From Bradyrhizobium paxllaeri (GTDB taxonomy: Bacteria; Pseudomonadota; Alphaproteobacteria; Rhizobiales; Xanthobacteraceae), in the NCBI RefSeq assembly GCF_001693515.2, contig NZ_CP042968.1, forward strand, positions 8,030,501-8,094,500: a DNA stretch of 64,000 nt, read 5' to 3'. Every line of letters starts with the position of its first letter. Position 1 is the first letter of the stretch. Shown here piece after piece: positions 9,020 to 18,071 of the stretch. The notes beneath the pieces were generated by a model that saw nothing but the letters and a program-made list of their open reading frames with translations, ran no database searches and had not been told where the DNA came from. A program made the translations under genes and the position numbers.

Positions 9020-9879
9020 GATTGCGTGCCCCATTTCTGGACGGTGTTGCGCTCGATCGTGCGGAAGATCAGGTTCTCGACAATCAAGCCGATCACGATC
9101 ACCGTCAACAGGCCGGCGAACACCGCAGGGATGTCCAGGAGATTGCGGTTCTCGAAGATAAACCAGCCGAGACCGCCCTGCCCCGACGACACACCGAACA
9201 CCAGTTCGGCGGCGATCAGCGTGCGCCAGGCGAATGCCCAGCCGATCTTCAATCCGGTCAGGATCGAGGCGAACGCCGCGGGAATCAGGATGCGGAACAC
9301 ATAGGGAAGCCCGCGCAGGCCGTAATTGCGGCCGACCATGCGCAGCGTGTTCGACACGCTCTTGAAGCCGGAATGGGTATTGAGCGCGACCGGCCACAGC
9401 ACCGAATGGATCAGCACGAAAACAAGACTGCCATTGCCGAGCCCGAACCAGATCAGCGCCAGCGGCAACAGCGCGATCGCCGGCAGCGGATTGAACATCG
9501 CCGTGATGGTTTCGAGGAAATCCGTACCGATCCGGGTCGAGATCGCGAGGATCGTGAAGATCGCCGCCAGCGCGATGCCGGCGGCATAGCCCATGAACAG
9601 CACCTTCAGCGACGCCCAGGCACGCAGGGGAATAGTGCCGTCGCGCACCTTCTCGAACATGGTGACGATGGTGTCGTGGAAGGTCGGAAACAGCAGTGGA
9701 TTGTCGAGGATGGTGCCGTAGGTTTCCCACGCCGCGGCGAGAAAGATGATGATCAGGGATTTGCGGACGAAGCCGTCGTTCCACAACAGTTCCAGCACGG
9801 TCAGCTTGCGCTCGACTTCGGCCGGCACCGCCGCCGTCAGATCGGCGGCATCGCGCAGCAGGATTCTTGCTTCACCCAT
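9016..9879 (-). CDS. ABC transporter permease, SsuC/TauC type
   Basis: 287 aa with about six membrane segments. The EAA-type loop follows NTLRMVGRNYGLRGLPYVF, and the C-terminal half has the WRTLIAAELVFGVSSGQGGLGW signature region seen in nitrate/sulfonate/taurine permeases. It is the membrane part of an importer with the ATPase 12 bases upstream and the binding protein before that. A four-base overlap joins it to the dehydratase. SsuC-type permeases usually go with sulfonates, nitrate or thiamine precursors, so finding one in a sugar-acid operon is unexpected; the sequence alone does not give the substrate. Confidence 0.9.
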   Translation of the reverse strand: MGEARILLRDAADLTAAVPAEVERKLTVLELLWNDGFVRKSLIIIFLAAAWETYGTILDNPLLFPTFHDTIVTMFEKVRDGTIPLRAWASLKVLFMGYAAGIALAAIFTILAISTRIGTDFLETITAMFNPLPAIALLPLALIWFGLGNGSLVFVLIHSVLWPVALNTHSGFKSVSNTLRMVGRNYGLRGLPYVFRILIPAAFASILTGLKIGWAFAWRTLIAAELVFGVSSGQGGLGWFIFENRNLLDIPAVFAGLLTVIVIGLIVENLIFRTIERNTVQKWGTQS

Positions 9880-9891
9880 CGCGCGCTCCCT

Positions 9892-10656
9892 TCAATGTGC
9901 CGTAGCGTTGTCGGCGAACAACAGATCGTGGATCTGCTTTTCCAGCCGCGCCGCGCTGCCGTCCTCGCCGTTGACCTTGTCGACGTCGACCACCTCGGCC
10001 TTGACCCGGCCGGGATGCGGCGACAGCAGCAGGATGCGGTTGCCGATCTTGATCGCCTCCGCGATCGAATGCGTCACGAACAGAACGGTGAATTTGGTTT
10101 CCGCCCAGAGCTGCAGCAATTCGTCCTGGCAAGTGCGCCGCGTCAGCGCGTCGAGCGCGGCGAACGGCTCGTCCATCAGCAGGATATCCGGCTCCATCGC
10201 CATGCCGCGCGCGATCGCGACGCGCTGCTTCATGCCGCCCGACAGCGTGTGCGGATAGGCATCGACCACGCGCGTCAGGCTGACCTTCTCAATATAGGCC
10301 CGCGCCCGCATCTCCGCGTCCTTGCGCGGCAGTTTTCGCGTCATCAAGAGCGGAAACATCACGTTTTCCAGCACCGTCTTCCACGGCAGCAGCTGGTCGA
10401 ACTCCTGGAAGATCATCATGCGGTCAGCGCCGGGCTCGGATATTTCGCGGCCCGAAATCCGCATCTTGCCTTCGCTCGGTTTCATGTAGCCGCCGACCGC
10501 CTTCAACAGCGTCGACTTGCCGCAACCGGAGGGGCCGAGCAGCACGAAGCGATCGGAACGATCGACCGTGAAGCTGACCCGCTCGGTCGCGGTCACCACC
10601 GCGCTCGAAGTCTTGTAGCGCAGCGTTACGTCACTGACATCGAGAAGCGCGGTCAT
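9892..10656 (-). CDS. ABC transporter ATP-binding protein, SsuB/TauB type
   Basis: 254 aa from the ATG at 10656, five bases after the binding-protein stop. Walker A GPSGCGKST, signature LSGGMKQRVAIARG, Walker B ILLMDEPFAALD and the switch His in FVTHS are all intact, so an active ATPase is expected. It powers import together with the SsuC-type permease that follows. A longer frame extends upstream through the binding-protein gene but shows only shadow coding there. Confidence 0.93.
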   Translation of the reverse strand: MTALLDVSDVTLRYKTSSAVVTATERVSFTVDRSDRFVLLGPSGCGKSTLLKAVGGYMKPSEGKMRISGREISEPGADRMMIFQEFDQLLPWKTVLENVMFPLLMTRKLPRKDAEMRARAYIEKVSLTRVVDAYPHTLSGGMKQRVAIARGMAMEPDILLMDEPFAALDALTRRTCQDELLQLWAETKFTVLFVTHSIAEAIKIGNRILLLSPHPGRVKAEVVDVDKVNGEDGSAARLEKQIHDLLFADNATAH

Positions 10657-10661
10657 GGCGA

Positions 10662-11681
10662 TCAATTGCCCTTCAGGTCGTGCGCGACCGGCAGGTAGTA
10701 GTCGGTCCACGCCTTGGGCATGGTCTTGAGTGTGCCGACCTTGGACAGATGGGCGGCGAACTTCATGGTGCCCTGCGGCTGCAGGTTCCACTCCATCATG
10801 CCGGGCTCCTTCAGCCACGCCAACAAATCCTCGACGCTGGTCTTGTCGCCGGTGACCTCCTTGTAGATCTCGACGGCGGCCTTGGTGTCGCTGCGGATCA
10901 AATCCTGCGCTTCCTTGGTGGCGTCGCGCACCGCCTGCACGATCTTCGGATTGGCGTCGGCGAATTTGGTCGTGGTGAAGAACTGCGCCTGGCTGAGCGG
11001 GCCCCCCATCACGTCGGGCGAGGACAGCACCACATGCGCGCCGGGCACGTTCTTCAGTTCGAGGAAGGTGAACGGCGGGATCGCAAAATGATTGCGTACC
11101 TCGTGCTGGGCGTTGGTCATGGCGACGTAGGCGTCGGGATGGCCGAGTTGCACGGTATTGGCGTCGAGCTTCGACCACTGGTCGGCGCCGAACGCTTCGG
11201 CGGCTGCGATCTGCAGCACGATCGCCTGGGTCGAGACCTTGACCGTCGGCACCGCGATCTTGTCGTTCGGGCCGAAATCCTTGATCGATTTGATGTGCGG
11301 ATCGCGGCTGATCAGCGTCATCGGCTGCGCCGAGGTGGCGACGATGCCCTTGACGCCCCCGCGGGTGCGGTCCCAGAGCAGCAGCAGATTGCCGGTTCCG
11401 GTATTGAGGATGTCGACGCTGCCGGCGAGCAGCGCATCGGTCTGCGCACCGCCGCCGCTCAGGTTGATCCATTTGGTGGTGACGCCGGGAACGCCGAGAG
11501 AGGCCGCATGCTTCTCGATCAGCTTGTGCTTTTCCATGATGTGCGAGGGCATGTAGAAAATGCCCGGCTGCCGCGACAGCGAAATCTCTGACTTCTGCTG
11601 CGCCACGGCCTGCGAGCCCGGCAGCATCATGGCGAGGGCCATAGCGGCGCCCGCGCAGGCGCTCCACATCCTGTTTTTCAT
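10662..11681 (-). CDS. ABC transporter substrate-binding protein, SsuA/NMT1-like
   Basis: 339 aa. An N-terminal Sec signal (MKNRM, hydrophobic ALAMMLPG, cleavage near AVAQQ) marks a periplasmic protein. The body fits the NMT1/SsuA-like fold: GGGAQTDALLAGSVDILNTG and a DFGPNDKIAVP segment in the usual places. It is the first gene of the operon, so it lies directly behind the palindrome at 11721-11746. The family binds sulfonates, nitrate, taurine, pyrimidine precursors and aromatic acids; here the neighbours suggest a sugar acid or lactone, which would be an atypical ligand. Confidence 0.88.
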   Translation of the reverse strand: MKNRMWSACAGAAMALAMMLPGSQAVAQQKSEISLSRQPGIFYMPSHIMEKHKLIEKHAASLGVPGVTTKWINLSGGGAQTDALLAGSVDILNTGTGNLLLLWDRTRGGVKGIVATSAQPMTLISRDPHIKSIKDFGPNDKIAVPTVKVSTQAIVLQIAAAEAFGADQWSKLDANTVQLGHPDAYVAMTNAQHEVRNHFAIPPFTFLELKNVPGAHVVLSSPDVMGGPLSQAQFFTTTKFADANPKIVQAVRDATKEAQDLIRSDTKAAVEIYKEVTGDKTSVEDLLAWLKEPGMMEWNLQPQGTMKFAAHLSKVGTLKTMPKAWTDYYLPVAHDLKGN

Positions 11682-11720
11682 TGTGCATCTCCTCCGGTCT
11701 ATCGTTGACGCTGTTGGGGG

Positions 11721-11746
11721 AGATGCACTAATGTATTAGTGCATCT
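11721..11746. promoter_or_regulatory. Predicted GntR-family operator
   Basis: A perfect inverted repeat with 12-base arms, AGATGCACTAAT and ATTAGTGCATCT, around a central GT. It lies in the 97-base gap between the divergent binding-protein gene and the GntR/FadR regulator. That is the expected place for an operator controlling both. The arm sequence is inferred as the binding site; no experiment is implied. Confidence 0.75.
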
Positions 11747-11778
11747 GTGGCAAGCCCCTTCTGAAACGACCGGCTCGA

Positions 11779-12498
11779 ATGACACCATCGCAAGTCGCTC
11801 CCCGCCGCGTTACCCCGCGTTCCGCCGACCGGCTCGACCGCGACCGTCAGGCGGCGCCGCAGGTGTTCGAGCGCCTGCGCGGCATGATCATTTCACTGGA
11901 ATTGCCGCCGGGATCGCCGCTGTCGCGCGCCGCGCTGGCCGGGCAATTCGGCGTCAGCTCGACGCCGATCCGCGATGCGCTGATGCGGCTCGAGGAGGAA
12001 GGGCTGGTCGACGTTTTCCCGCAATACGCCACCGTGGTCAGCCAGGTCGACGTGCGGCTGGCGCAGCAGGCGCATTTCCTGCGCCAGGCGGTCGAGCTCG
12101 AAATCGTCCGCATGCTGGCACTGCGCCATGACCCGGCCTTCGTCGCCGAACTCAACGCGACGATCGTCCGCCAGCAGCAATTCGCCAAGGCCGGCGACTT
12201 CGAAAAGTTCATGGCGGCCGACAACGAGTTCCACGCCCAGCTCTATGCCGCCACCGACAAGCAGGACATCTGGTCGCTGGTGCGCAGCCGCAGCGGACAT
12301 ATCGACCGCTTGCGCCGGATGCATCTGCCCTCCCCCGGCAAGGCGCAGGATATCGTGCGCCATCACAAGCTGATTGCGAAAGCGATCGAGAGCGGCAAAC
12401 CCGACGAGGCGCAGAAGCACTTGCGCACCCATTTGTCGGGCACGCTCAGCGAACTCGCCCAGATTCGCGCGCGCTACCCCGAATATCTCAGCAATTGA
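11779..12498 (+). CDS. GntR-family transcriptional regulator, FadR/FCD subfamily
   Basis: 239 aa. Residues about 25-95 are the winged helix with the GntR signature (LSRAALAGQFGVSSTPIRDALMRLEEEG). The C-terminal half is an all-helical FCD effector domain; Asp/Glu-His pairs in DNEFHAQLY, RHHKLIAK and HLRTHL are in the positions that bind metal and a carboxylic-acid ligand in this family. Divergent transcription from the sugar-acid operon, with a perfect palindrome between, suggests it represses that operon and itself and is released by a pathway acid. The ligand is inferred from context only. Confidence 0.92.
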   Translation: MTPSQVAPRRVTPRSADRLDRDRQAAPQVFERLRGMIISLELPPGSPLSRAALAGQFGVSSTPIRDALMRLEEEGLVDVFPQYATVVSQVDVRLAQQAHFLRQAVELEIVRMLALRHDPAFVAELNATIVRQQQFAKAGDFEKFMAADNEFHAQLYAATDKQDIWSLVRSRSGHIDRLRRMHLPSPGKAQDIVRHHKLIAKAIESGKPDEAQKHLRTHLSGTLSELAQIRARYPEYLSN

Positions 12499-12715
12499 CG
12501 GCAAGCGGCCTCGCCGCATGCATTCGCGCCGACGCATCGCGCTCGCTGACAGCTGCGCCTGGCATCTTTCTGCCCGACAACATGCGCATATCGGGAACTT
12601 TTTGACGGCGCGGCGGGAACGTCGCTGCCGGGGAACCAGTTGCAGCCATGCGGGGATTCAGCAAAACTCGAATCACCGTGCACATGATTCCAGCAGGGCC
12701 CGGAGAACTTTTGCT

Positions 12716-13147
12716 TTGGCACGAATTTTGGTCGTGGATGACGATGCGGCGGTCCAGATGACCATCCGCCTGTTGCTGGAGCGTGCCGGCCACAGCGTGG
12801 TCACGGCGAGCGACGGCCGCAAAGGTCTCGCACTCTGTCAGACCGGAGATTTCGATCTGCTGTTCCTCGACATTTTTATGCCGGGAATGGACGGATTTGA
12901 AACCATGCGGATGGTCCGTCAGCATCGGCCGCAAATCCCGATCATCGTCATCTCCGGCCGGCCGCTCGCGTCGGAATCGGACACGGCCCCGGACTTCCTG
13001 ACCATGGCGACCAAGCTCGGCGCGGTCTCCAGCCTGCAGAAGCCGTTCCGGCCCGCCGACCTCCTGGCAGCGGTCACGGACTGCCTGGAGGCCGCCGGTC
13101 GGGACGTGCAGCCACGCCCTGTCGGCGGTGTTGCTTCCTCCCCATAA
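12716..13147 (+). CDS. Single-domain response regulator (receiver)
   Basis: 143 aa from a TTG at 12716 that has CGGAG ten bases upstream; translation from here gives the normal receiver start MARILVVDDD. The acidic pocket is Asp8-Asp9-Asp10, the phosphoacceptor Asp52 in LFLDIFMPG and the conserved Lys is in LQKPFRP. There is no output domain, only a short Pro-rich tail, so it probably acts as a phosphate relay or protein-interaction module. The gene for a hybrid histidine kinase begins 66 bases downstream on the same strand, a likely partner. Confidence 0.85.
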   Translation: MARILVVDDDAAVQMTIRLLLERAGHSVVTASDGRKGLALCQTGDFDLLFLDIFMPGMDGFETMRMVRQHRPQIPIIVISGRPLASESDTAPDFLTMATKLGAVSSLQKPFRPADLLAAVTDCLEAAGRDVQPRPVGGVASSP

Positions 13148-13213
13148 TGCGCCATAGCATCGCTCCAGTCCGGCGATTTGCCGGCCGGAGTGGGAGGACG
13201 AACGAGCAGCGAC

Positions 13214-16200
13214 ATGACGCTCACAACCAGGCTTGCCATCGCGATGATTGCGTTGGTCGCGATCGCGGTTTCCGCGCTCGGATGGCTGAGCTATCGCAAC
13301 CTGGAACAGGCGCTCCTGCTGCGCGCCCGCGACCGCATCGAGACGCATTCGCGGCAGCTTGCCACCGACCTCGAATATTACGCGGCCAGTGCGACCGGAG
13401 ATGTTTCGAGCTTTCGTTCCGCAGCGGCGCTGCACGGATTGATCCGCGCCCGCAAATCGGGAGGCATAGATCCGGTCGATGGCGTCTCCGAAAAGACCTG
13501 GCGTGACCGCCTTGCCTCAGATTTCGCGGCCGAACTTGAAGCCAAGCCCGCCTATGCGATGCTTCGGATCATAGGCCTCGATGACGATGGCCGTGAGCTT
13601 GTCCGCGTCGATCGCGCGGGACCGAACGACACAGTTCGGATCGTGCCCGAAGAGGGATTGCTGAAGAGAAACACTCGCAGCTACTTCCCGGAAACGATCC
13701 GGCTAGGCCCCGGGCAAATCTACGTCTCGCCGCTCGATCTGGGTCGCCGGAACGGACTGATCGAGGCGGTGCACAGGCCGACGCTTCGCATCGCGACGCC
13801 GATATTCGCAGACGACGGCAAACTGTTCGGCCTTTTCATGATCAATCTCGACATGCGGCGTGCGTTCGACCGCATCAGGTCGTCGGTATTGCCTGGCGAG
13901 ACCGTATACGTCGTCAACAAGCAAGGCGACTACCTCATTCATCCCGATCGTTCGCGCGAGTTCGGCGCGTTGCTCGGCAAGCCGAACAACTGGAAAGCCG
14001 ACTTCCTGCATCTGGCGTCGCAGGCCGGGGCAACGCAAGCGAGCGCTGATATCGTGCCGGATCAAGCCGGGCGGCCGGGCGGAATAGCCTTCGCGCCCGC
14101 GCTTCTGGCCGGGGTCGAATGGGCCGGCATCATTGAAACGACGCCTAACTCCGTCATCATGGCGCCGGCCGCGAGCATCAGGAACGCTTCCCTGCTCGTC
14201 GGCGGCATTGCGATGTCGGGCGCGGTCGTGCTGGCGCTGCTGGTCGCGAGATCGCTGACCCGCCCGATCGTCCAGTTGACCGAAGCCGTGCAAGGCGTGG
14301 CGAGCAACAAGAGGATCGCCATTCCGGTCGAAGCACGCGGCGAGACCGGCGTACTTGCGCGCGCGTTTGCGCAGGCGATCGACGAAGTAAATGCAAAGAC
14401 CGCCGCTCTCGAACGGGAGGTGCAGGAGCATCGCCGCACCGAGGCAGCGCGCGATCATCACGCTGCGCGCGAGCGCTTGTTCAGCGCGGCGGTCGAATCC
14501 TCCAACGACGCCATCATCACGACATCGCTCGACGGCACCATCACCGGCTGGAACTCGGCCGCCGAGCGGCTGTTCGGCTACACCGCTGCGGAAGCCGCGG
14601 GCAAGAACCTCACGCTGCTGGTGCCCGTCGACCGGCTGCCCGAGATCCATGACACGTTGCGACGGATCGGCTGGGGCGAGCGCATCGAGCACAATGAGAC
14701 GGTGCGCCTGCACAAGGACGGAAAACGTATCGAAGTCTCGCTCAGCATTTCCCCGATCAAGTCGCCCTCGGGAGCGATTATCGGCATCTCGAAGGTGGTG
14801 CGTGACATCACCGAAACCAACGCGACCAGACAGGCACTGCGGCAACAGACCGAAGAGCTTCGCCGTGTTTTCGAGACCTCGCAGGATCTGATCATGGTGA
14901 TGGATTCCCGAGGGCGTCTGGTTCAGATCAGCCCGAGCTGCGAGGCGATATTGGGTTACCGGCCGGAGGAAATGATCGGCCGCAGCGGGGAGGACTTCAT
15001 CCATCCCGACCATCTCGAGAACTCGCGGCGGGAAATGCGCGATGCGCGGCGCGGCAAGCGTCCGAAGCTTTCCGACACCCGCTGCTTTCACAAGAGCGGA
15101 CGAGAGGTGTGGCTGTCATGGCTCGGGACATGGTCCGAGCCGGTCAAGCGCTTCTTCTTCGTCGGTCGCGACATGACCGAGAGCCGGCTGGCGCAGGAGG
15201 CGCTGCGCGAAAGCGAGCAGCTTGCCCGCGGCATCGTCGACACGGCACTCGACGCCTTCGTCCAGGTCGATGAGCAGGGCTTCATCCGCGACTGGAATGC
15301 GCAGGCCGAAAATATCTTCGGCTGGCCGCGCGATGAAGCGTTCGGCAAGAATGTGTTCGACCTGATGGGCCAGCGGGACGGGCAAGGCCCGCTCAAGAAA
15401 GCCCTGCAAGCCTTCCTGCTTTCCGGCAGTGAGGCGGTCCGTCAGCCGCGGCGCGAACTTCAGATCAGGCGGAGGGATGGTAAGGAGATCACGGTGGAGC
15501 TGAGCATCGCCGCGCTGAGGACGCGCGGCGGCTTCGTATTCAACGCATTCATCCGCGACCTCACCGACAAGATCGCCGCCGAAGACAGGATCCGGCAGGC
15601 CGAGAAAATGGAGGCGATGGGACAGCTCACCGGCGGCATCGCGCACGACTTCAACAACATCCTGACGGTGATCACGGGAACGATCGAAATTCTCGCGGAT
15701 GCCGTCAAGGGTGAACCGCAGCTTGCCGCCATCACGCGAATGATCGACGAGGCGGCCTCGCGCGGTGCCGACCTCACCCAGCACCTGCTCGCCTTTGCGC
15801 GCAAGCAGCCGCTCGAACCCAAGGTAACCGACGTCAACACGCTGATCATCGACACCGCGAAGCTGCTGCAGCGAACGCTCGGCGAACATGTCGAGATCGA
15901 ATCCGTGTTCGAAGACGAGACGTGCCCGGCGATCGTCGATCCCAATCAGCTCGCCACCGCGATTCTCAATCTGGCCCTCAACGCCCGCGACGCCATGCCC
16001 GATGGCGGCAAGCTGATCATCGAGACCGGCTTCGTCATGCTCGACGAGAATTATGCGAGGATGCACAGCGACGTCCGGCCGGGACGCTACGCCATGATCG
16101 CGGTGAGCGATACCGGCACCGGCATCCCGGCCGCGATGCTCGACAAGGTATTCAATCCGTTTTTCACCTCAAAGGGACCCGGCAAGGGCACCGGCCTTGG

Positions 16201-16720
16201 GCTCAGCATGGTGTACGGCTTCGTCAAGCAATCGGCCGGCCACATCATGATCTACAGCGAAGAGGGCCACGGCACGACGATCAAGATGTACCTGCCGCCG
16301 GCCATGGGCACTTTGCCGGCGGCCGAAGCAACGCTGGCGCCGGCCGTCGAGGGCGGCCACGAGACAATCCTGGTGGTGGAAGACGACAAGCTGGTGCGCG
16401 ACTATGTGCTGACGCAACTGCACTCGCTCGGCTACGTCACGCTGGATGCGGCGAACGCCACGGAAGCTCTCGCGCTCGTCCACACCGGCCACGCCTTCGA
16501 CCTTCTGTTCACCGACGTGATCATGCCCGGCATAAACGGCCGCCAGCTCGCCAACGAGATATTGAAGGTGAGGCCCGAGCTGAAGGTATTGTTCACGTCG
16601 GGCTACACCGAGAACGCCATCATTCACCACGGCCGGCTGGATGAAGGCGTGCTGCTGCTCGCCAAGCCGTATCGGAAATCCGACATGGCGATCATGATCC
16701 GGAAAGCGCTCGCCGACTGA
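13214..16720 (+). CDS. Hybrid sensor histidine kinase (Cache-HAMP-PAS3-HisKA-HATPase-REC)
   Basis: 1168 aa from the ATG at 13214. Order: membrane segment about 6-26; a large periplasmic Cache-like sensor about 30-315; second membrane segment about 321-343; HAMP; three PAS domains at roughly 420-535, 545-660 and 670-790; HisKA with His811 in GGIAHDFNN; HATPase with N, G1 and G2 boxes (LALNARDAMP, DTGTGIP, GTGLGLSMVYGF); and a C-terminal receiver with Asp1101 in FTDVIMPG. It is an inner-membrane kinase sensing a periplasmic small molecule plus an internal PAS signal. The receiver makes it either a phosphorelay or a self-damped kinase. Partners could be the receiver gene just upstream or the convergent FixJ-type gene downstream. 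Confidence 0.92.
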   Translation: MTLTTRLAIAMIALVAIAVSALGWLSYRNLEQALLLRARDRIETHSRQLATDLEYYAASATGDVSSFRSAAALHGLIRARKSGGIDPVDGVSEKTWRDRLASDFAAELEAKPAYAMLRIIGLDDDGRELVRVDRAGPNDTVRIVPEEGLLKRNTRSYFPETIRLGPGQIYVSPLDLGRRNGLIEAVHRPTLRIATPIFADDGKLFGLFMINLDMRRAFDRIRSSVLPGETVYVVNKQGDYLIHPDRSREFGALLGKPNNWKADFLHLASQAGATQASADIVPDQAGRPGGIAFAPALLAGVEWAGIIETTPNSVIMAPAASIRNASLLVGGIAMSGAVVLALLVARSLTRPIVQLTEAVQGVASNKRIAIPVEARGETGVLARAFAQAIDEVNAKTAALEREVQEHRRTEAARDHHAARERLFSAAVESSNDAIITTSLDGTITGWNSAAERLFGYTAAEAAGKNLTLLVPVDRLPEIHDTLRRIGWGERIEHNETVRLHKDGKRIEVSLSISPIKSPSGAIIGISKVVRDITETNATRQALRQQTEELRRVFETSQDLIMVMDSRGRLVQISPSCEAILGYRPEEMIGRSGEDFIHPDHLENSRREMRDARRGKRPKLSDTRCFHKSGREVWLSWLGTWSEPVKRFFFVGRDMTESRLAQEALRESEQLARGIVDTALDAFVQVDEQGFIRDWNAQAENIFGWPRDEAFGKNVFDLMGQRDGQGPLKKALQAFLLSGSEAVRQPRRELQIRRRDGKEITVELSIAALRTRGGFVFNAFIRDLTDKIAAEDRIRQAEKMEAMGQLTGGIAHDFNNILTVITGTIEILADAVKGEPQLAAITRMIDEAASRGADLTQHLLAFARKQPLEPKVTDVNTLIIDTAKLLQRTLGEHVEIESVFEDETCPAIVDPNQLATAILNLALNARDAMPDGGKLIIETGFVMLDENYARMHSDVRPGRYAMIAVSDTGTGIPAAMLDKVFNPFFTSKGPGKGTGLGLSMVYGFVKQSAGHIMIYSEEGHGTTIKMYLPPAMGTLPAAEATLAPAVEGGHETILVVEDDKLVRDYVLTQLHSLGYVTLDAANATEALALVHTGHAFDLLFTDVIMPGINGRQLANEILKVRPELKVLFTSGYTENAIIHHGRLDEGVLLLAKPYRKSDMAIMIRKALAD

Positions 16721-16785
16721 ACGCAGCCCGCGCAGATCTGCGCCGGGTACAGCGTTTGTCTGCGATCAGGCCACGGCGCCCGCGA

Positions 16786-17427
16786 TCAGACCTGGCCCTG
16801 ACGCTGCGTGGTCATCACGATGCGGACCAGGTCTGCGGCATTCCGCGCGCCAAGCTTCTTCATGATATTGGCGCGGTGATCCTCGATCGTGCGCGGGCTG
16901 ATCCCGAGATGCCGCCCGGCTTCCTTGTTGGATGCGCCGGCGGTGAACTGCTCCAGCACCTCGCGCTCGCGCCGCGTGAGCGGCTCGCGTCCCGGAAAAT
17001 GCAGGGTCGCAATCCGCGACGGGGCGTTTTGTGCCTGCCGGCGAGCGTAGGCCTCGATCGCCTCATCGAGCCTTGCCACGATTTCGCTGCCACGAAACGG
17101 CTTCTCGATGAAATCCAGCGCGCCGTTCTTGATGGCGCTCACCGCCATGGCGATATCGCCCTGCCCTGAGATCATGAAGATCGGCGCAGGATAGTCCTCG
17201 CCATGCAGCTCTCTCAGAATGTCGAGACCGGACTTACCGGGGATATGCACATCGAGCAGGATGCAGGCTGGCGTTCGCGTTCGTGCAATCGCCAGCAGTG
17301 CAGCGCCGTCGGCGAAACAGATGACCTGATAGCCGCCTGCCGTCAGGACCATCGAAAGTGTGTCGCGAACGGCAGGGTCGTCATCGACTACGAAAATCTC
17401 CCCACGGGAGGGGGCCTTCTCAGCCAT
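16786..17427 (-). CDS. FixJ-family response regulator (REC-LuxR HTH)
   Basis: 213 aa. Receiver 1-125 with Asp15-Asp17 pocket, phosphoacceptor Asp59 in ILLDVHIPG and Lys in IEKPFRG. LuxR-type helix-turn-helix about 148-205 (LTRREREVLEQFTAGASNK, then HLGISPRTIEDHRANIMKKL). These are NarL/FixJ activators that bind DNA as dimers when phosphorylated. The gene is convergent with the hybrid kinase, whose stop is 65 bases away, so the two may be a functional pair, though this cannot be shown from position alone. Confidence 0.92.
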   Translation of the reverse strand: MAEKAPSRGEIFVVDDDPAVRDTLSMVLTAGGYQVICFADGAALLAIARTRTPACILLDVHIPGKSGLDILRELHGEDYPAPIFMISGQGDIAMAVSAIKNGALDFIEKPFRGSEIVARLDEAIEAYARRQAQNAPSRIATLHFPGREPLTRREREVLEQFTAGASNKEAGRHLGISPRTIEDHRANIMKKLGARNAADLVRIVMTTQRQGQV

Positions 17428-17569
17428 GTTCCATCGTCCATGCGTGGTTGAATGTGACTCACACTCGGATAACGGTATTCAACACCATACCGGACCGTAT
17501 TTGTACGGGACCACGGCTTAACGCACAAGTAGCAACGCACGCCTAAAAAAGTAACCAAGGAGTGCACTC

Positions 17570-17815
17570 ATGCAAAACGCGGCGGGCGACGGTGTTGCAC
17601 AGGCGCCCCATGACCCCAGGGATACATCGCCCGGCAGCCCCGAGAGTTCCATCGACCTCATCGTCCTCGACGACATATCTCCCCGCTACATGAAGGCCGC
17701 CGCGGTGCAGGCCTGCGACGTCAATCCTGGCATCGCCCTGCGTTCCCTGCTCGCTTCCGGCGCGGACGATCCATCCGCCGCCAGCCTGCCGGCGCTTGCG
17801 GTCGTCGGGACGTAA
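17570..17815 (+). CDS. Small hypothetical protein
   Basis: 81 aa, no recognised family. The ATG at 17570 has a strong AAGGAG nine bases upstream, which is the main reason for calling it. The sequence is acidic and Pro/Ser/Ala-rich with a short ordered-looking stretch (SSIDLIVLDDIS) and no membrane segment. It sits alone between the FixJ-type gene (divergent) and a PAS fragment. Confidence 0.5.
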   Translation: MQNAAGDGVAQAPHDPRDTSPGSPESSIDLIVLDDISPRYMKAAAVQACDVNPGIALRSLLASGADDPSAASLPALAVVGT

Positions 17816-17837
17816 GGCGACACGGCGCCCTCCTGCG

Positions 17838-18071
17838 ATGTTCCCTCGCCGCAAATTTTCTTCCCAACTTTCCCGCGCCGTTAACCACCTGCTGCGATCG
17901 CTGCCTGGTGTCCGGCATGCCATCGGCGCACCGTCCGACCCGGATGCCGCCACGACGATGGAGAAGCTCGACGCGGCGCTCAACAATATGAGCCACGGCC
18001 TTTGCATGTTCGGGCCGGACAACCCGACTGCTGCCTATCTGATCGGCCGGCGGGAACCGATCGCACCTTAG
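17838..18071 (+). pseudogene. Truncated N-terminus of a PAS-containing (GGDEF-type) sensor
   Basis: The 77-residue frame ends with MEKLDAALNNMSHGLCMF, which matches the opening of the PAS domain found at the front of many Bradyrhizobium diguanylate cyclases and kinases (consensus LDAALNNMSQGLCMFD). Instead of continuing into the PAS core it breaks off after GPDN and ends in unrelated sequence overlapping the stop of the convergent PilZ gene. This looks like the leftover 5' end of a deleted signalling gene. It may still be transcribed, but a working domain is not expected. Confidence 0.5.

Noticed and set aside
6111..9784. Long fused minus-strand proteins (lactonase with upstream extension, dehydratase with upstream extension)
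   Set aside because: The upstream parts are out-of-frame readings of neighbouring genes; good ribosome sites and family starts mark the shorter genes.
12590..12650. EcfG-type general stress promoter (GGAAC...GTT) before the receiver gene
   Set aside because: Several GGAAC words occur, but none has the second element at 16-17 bases.
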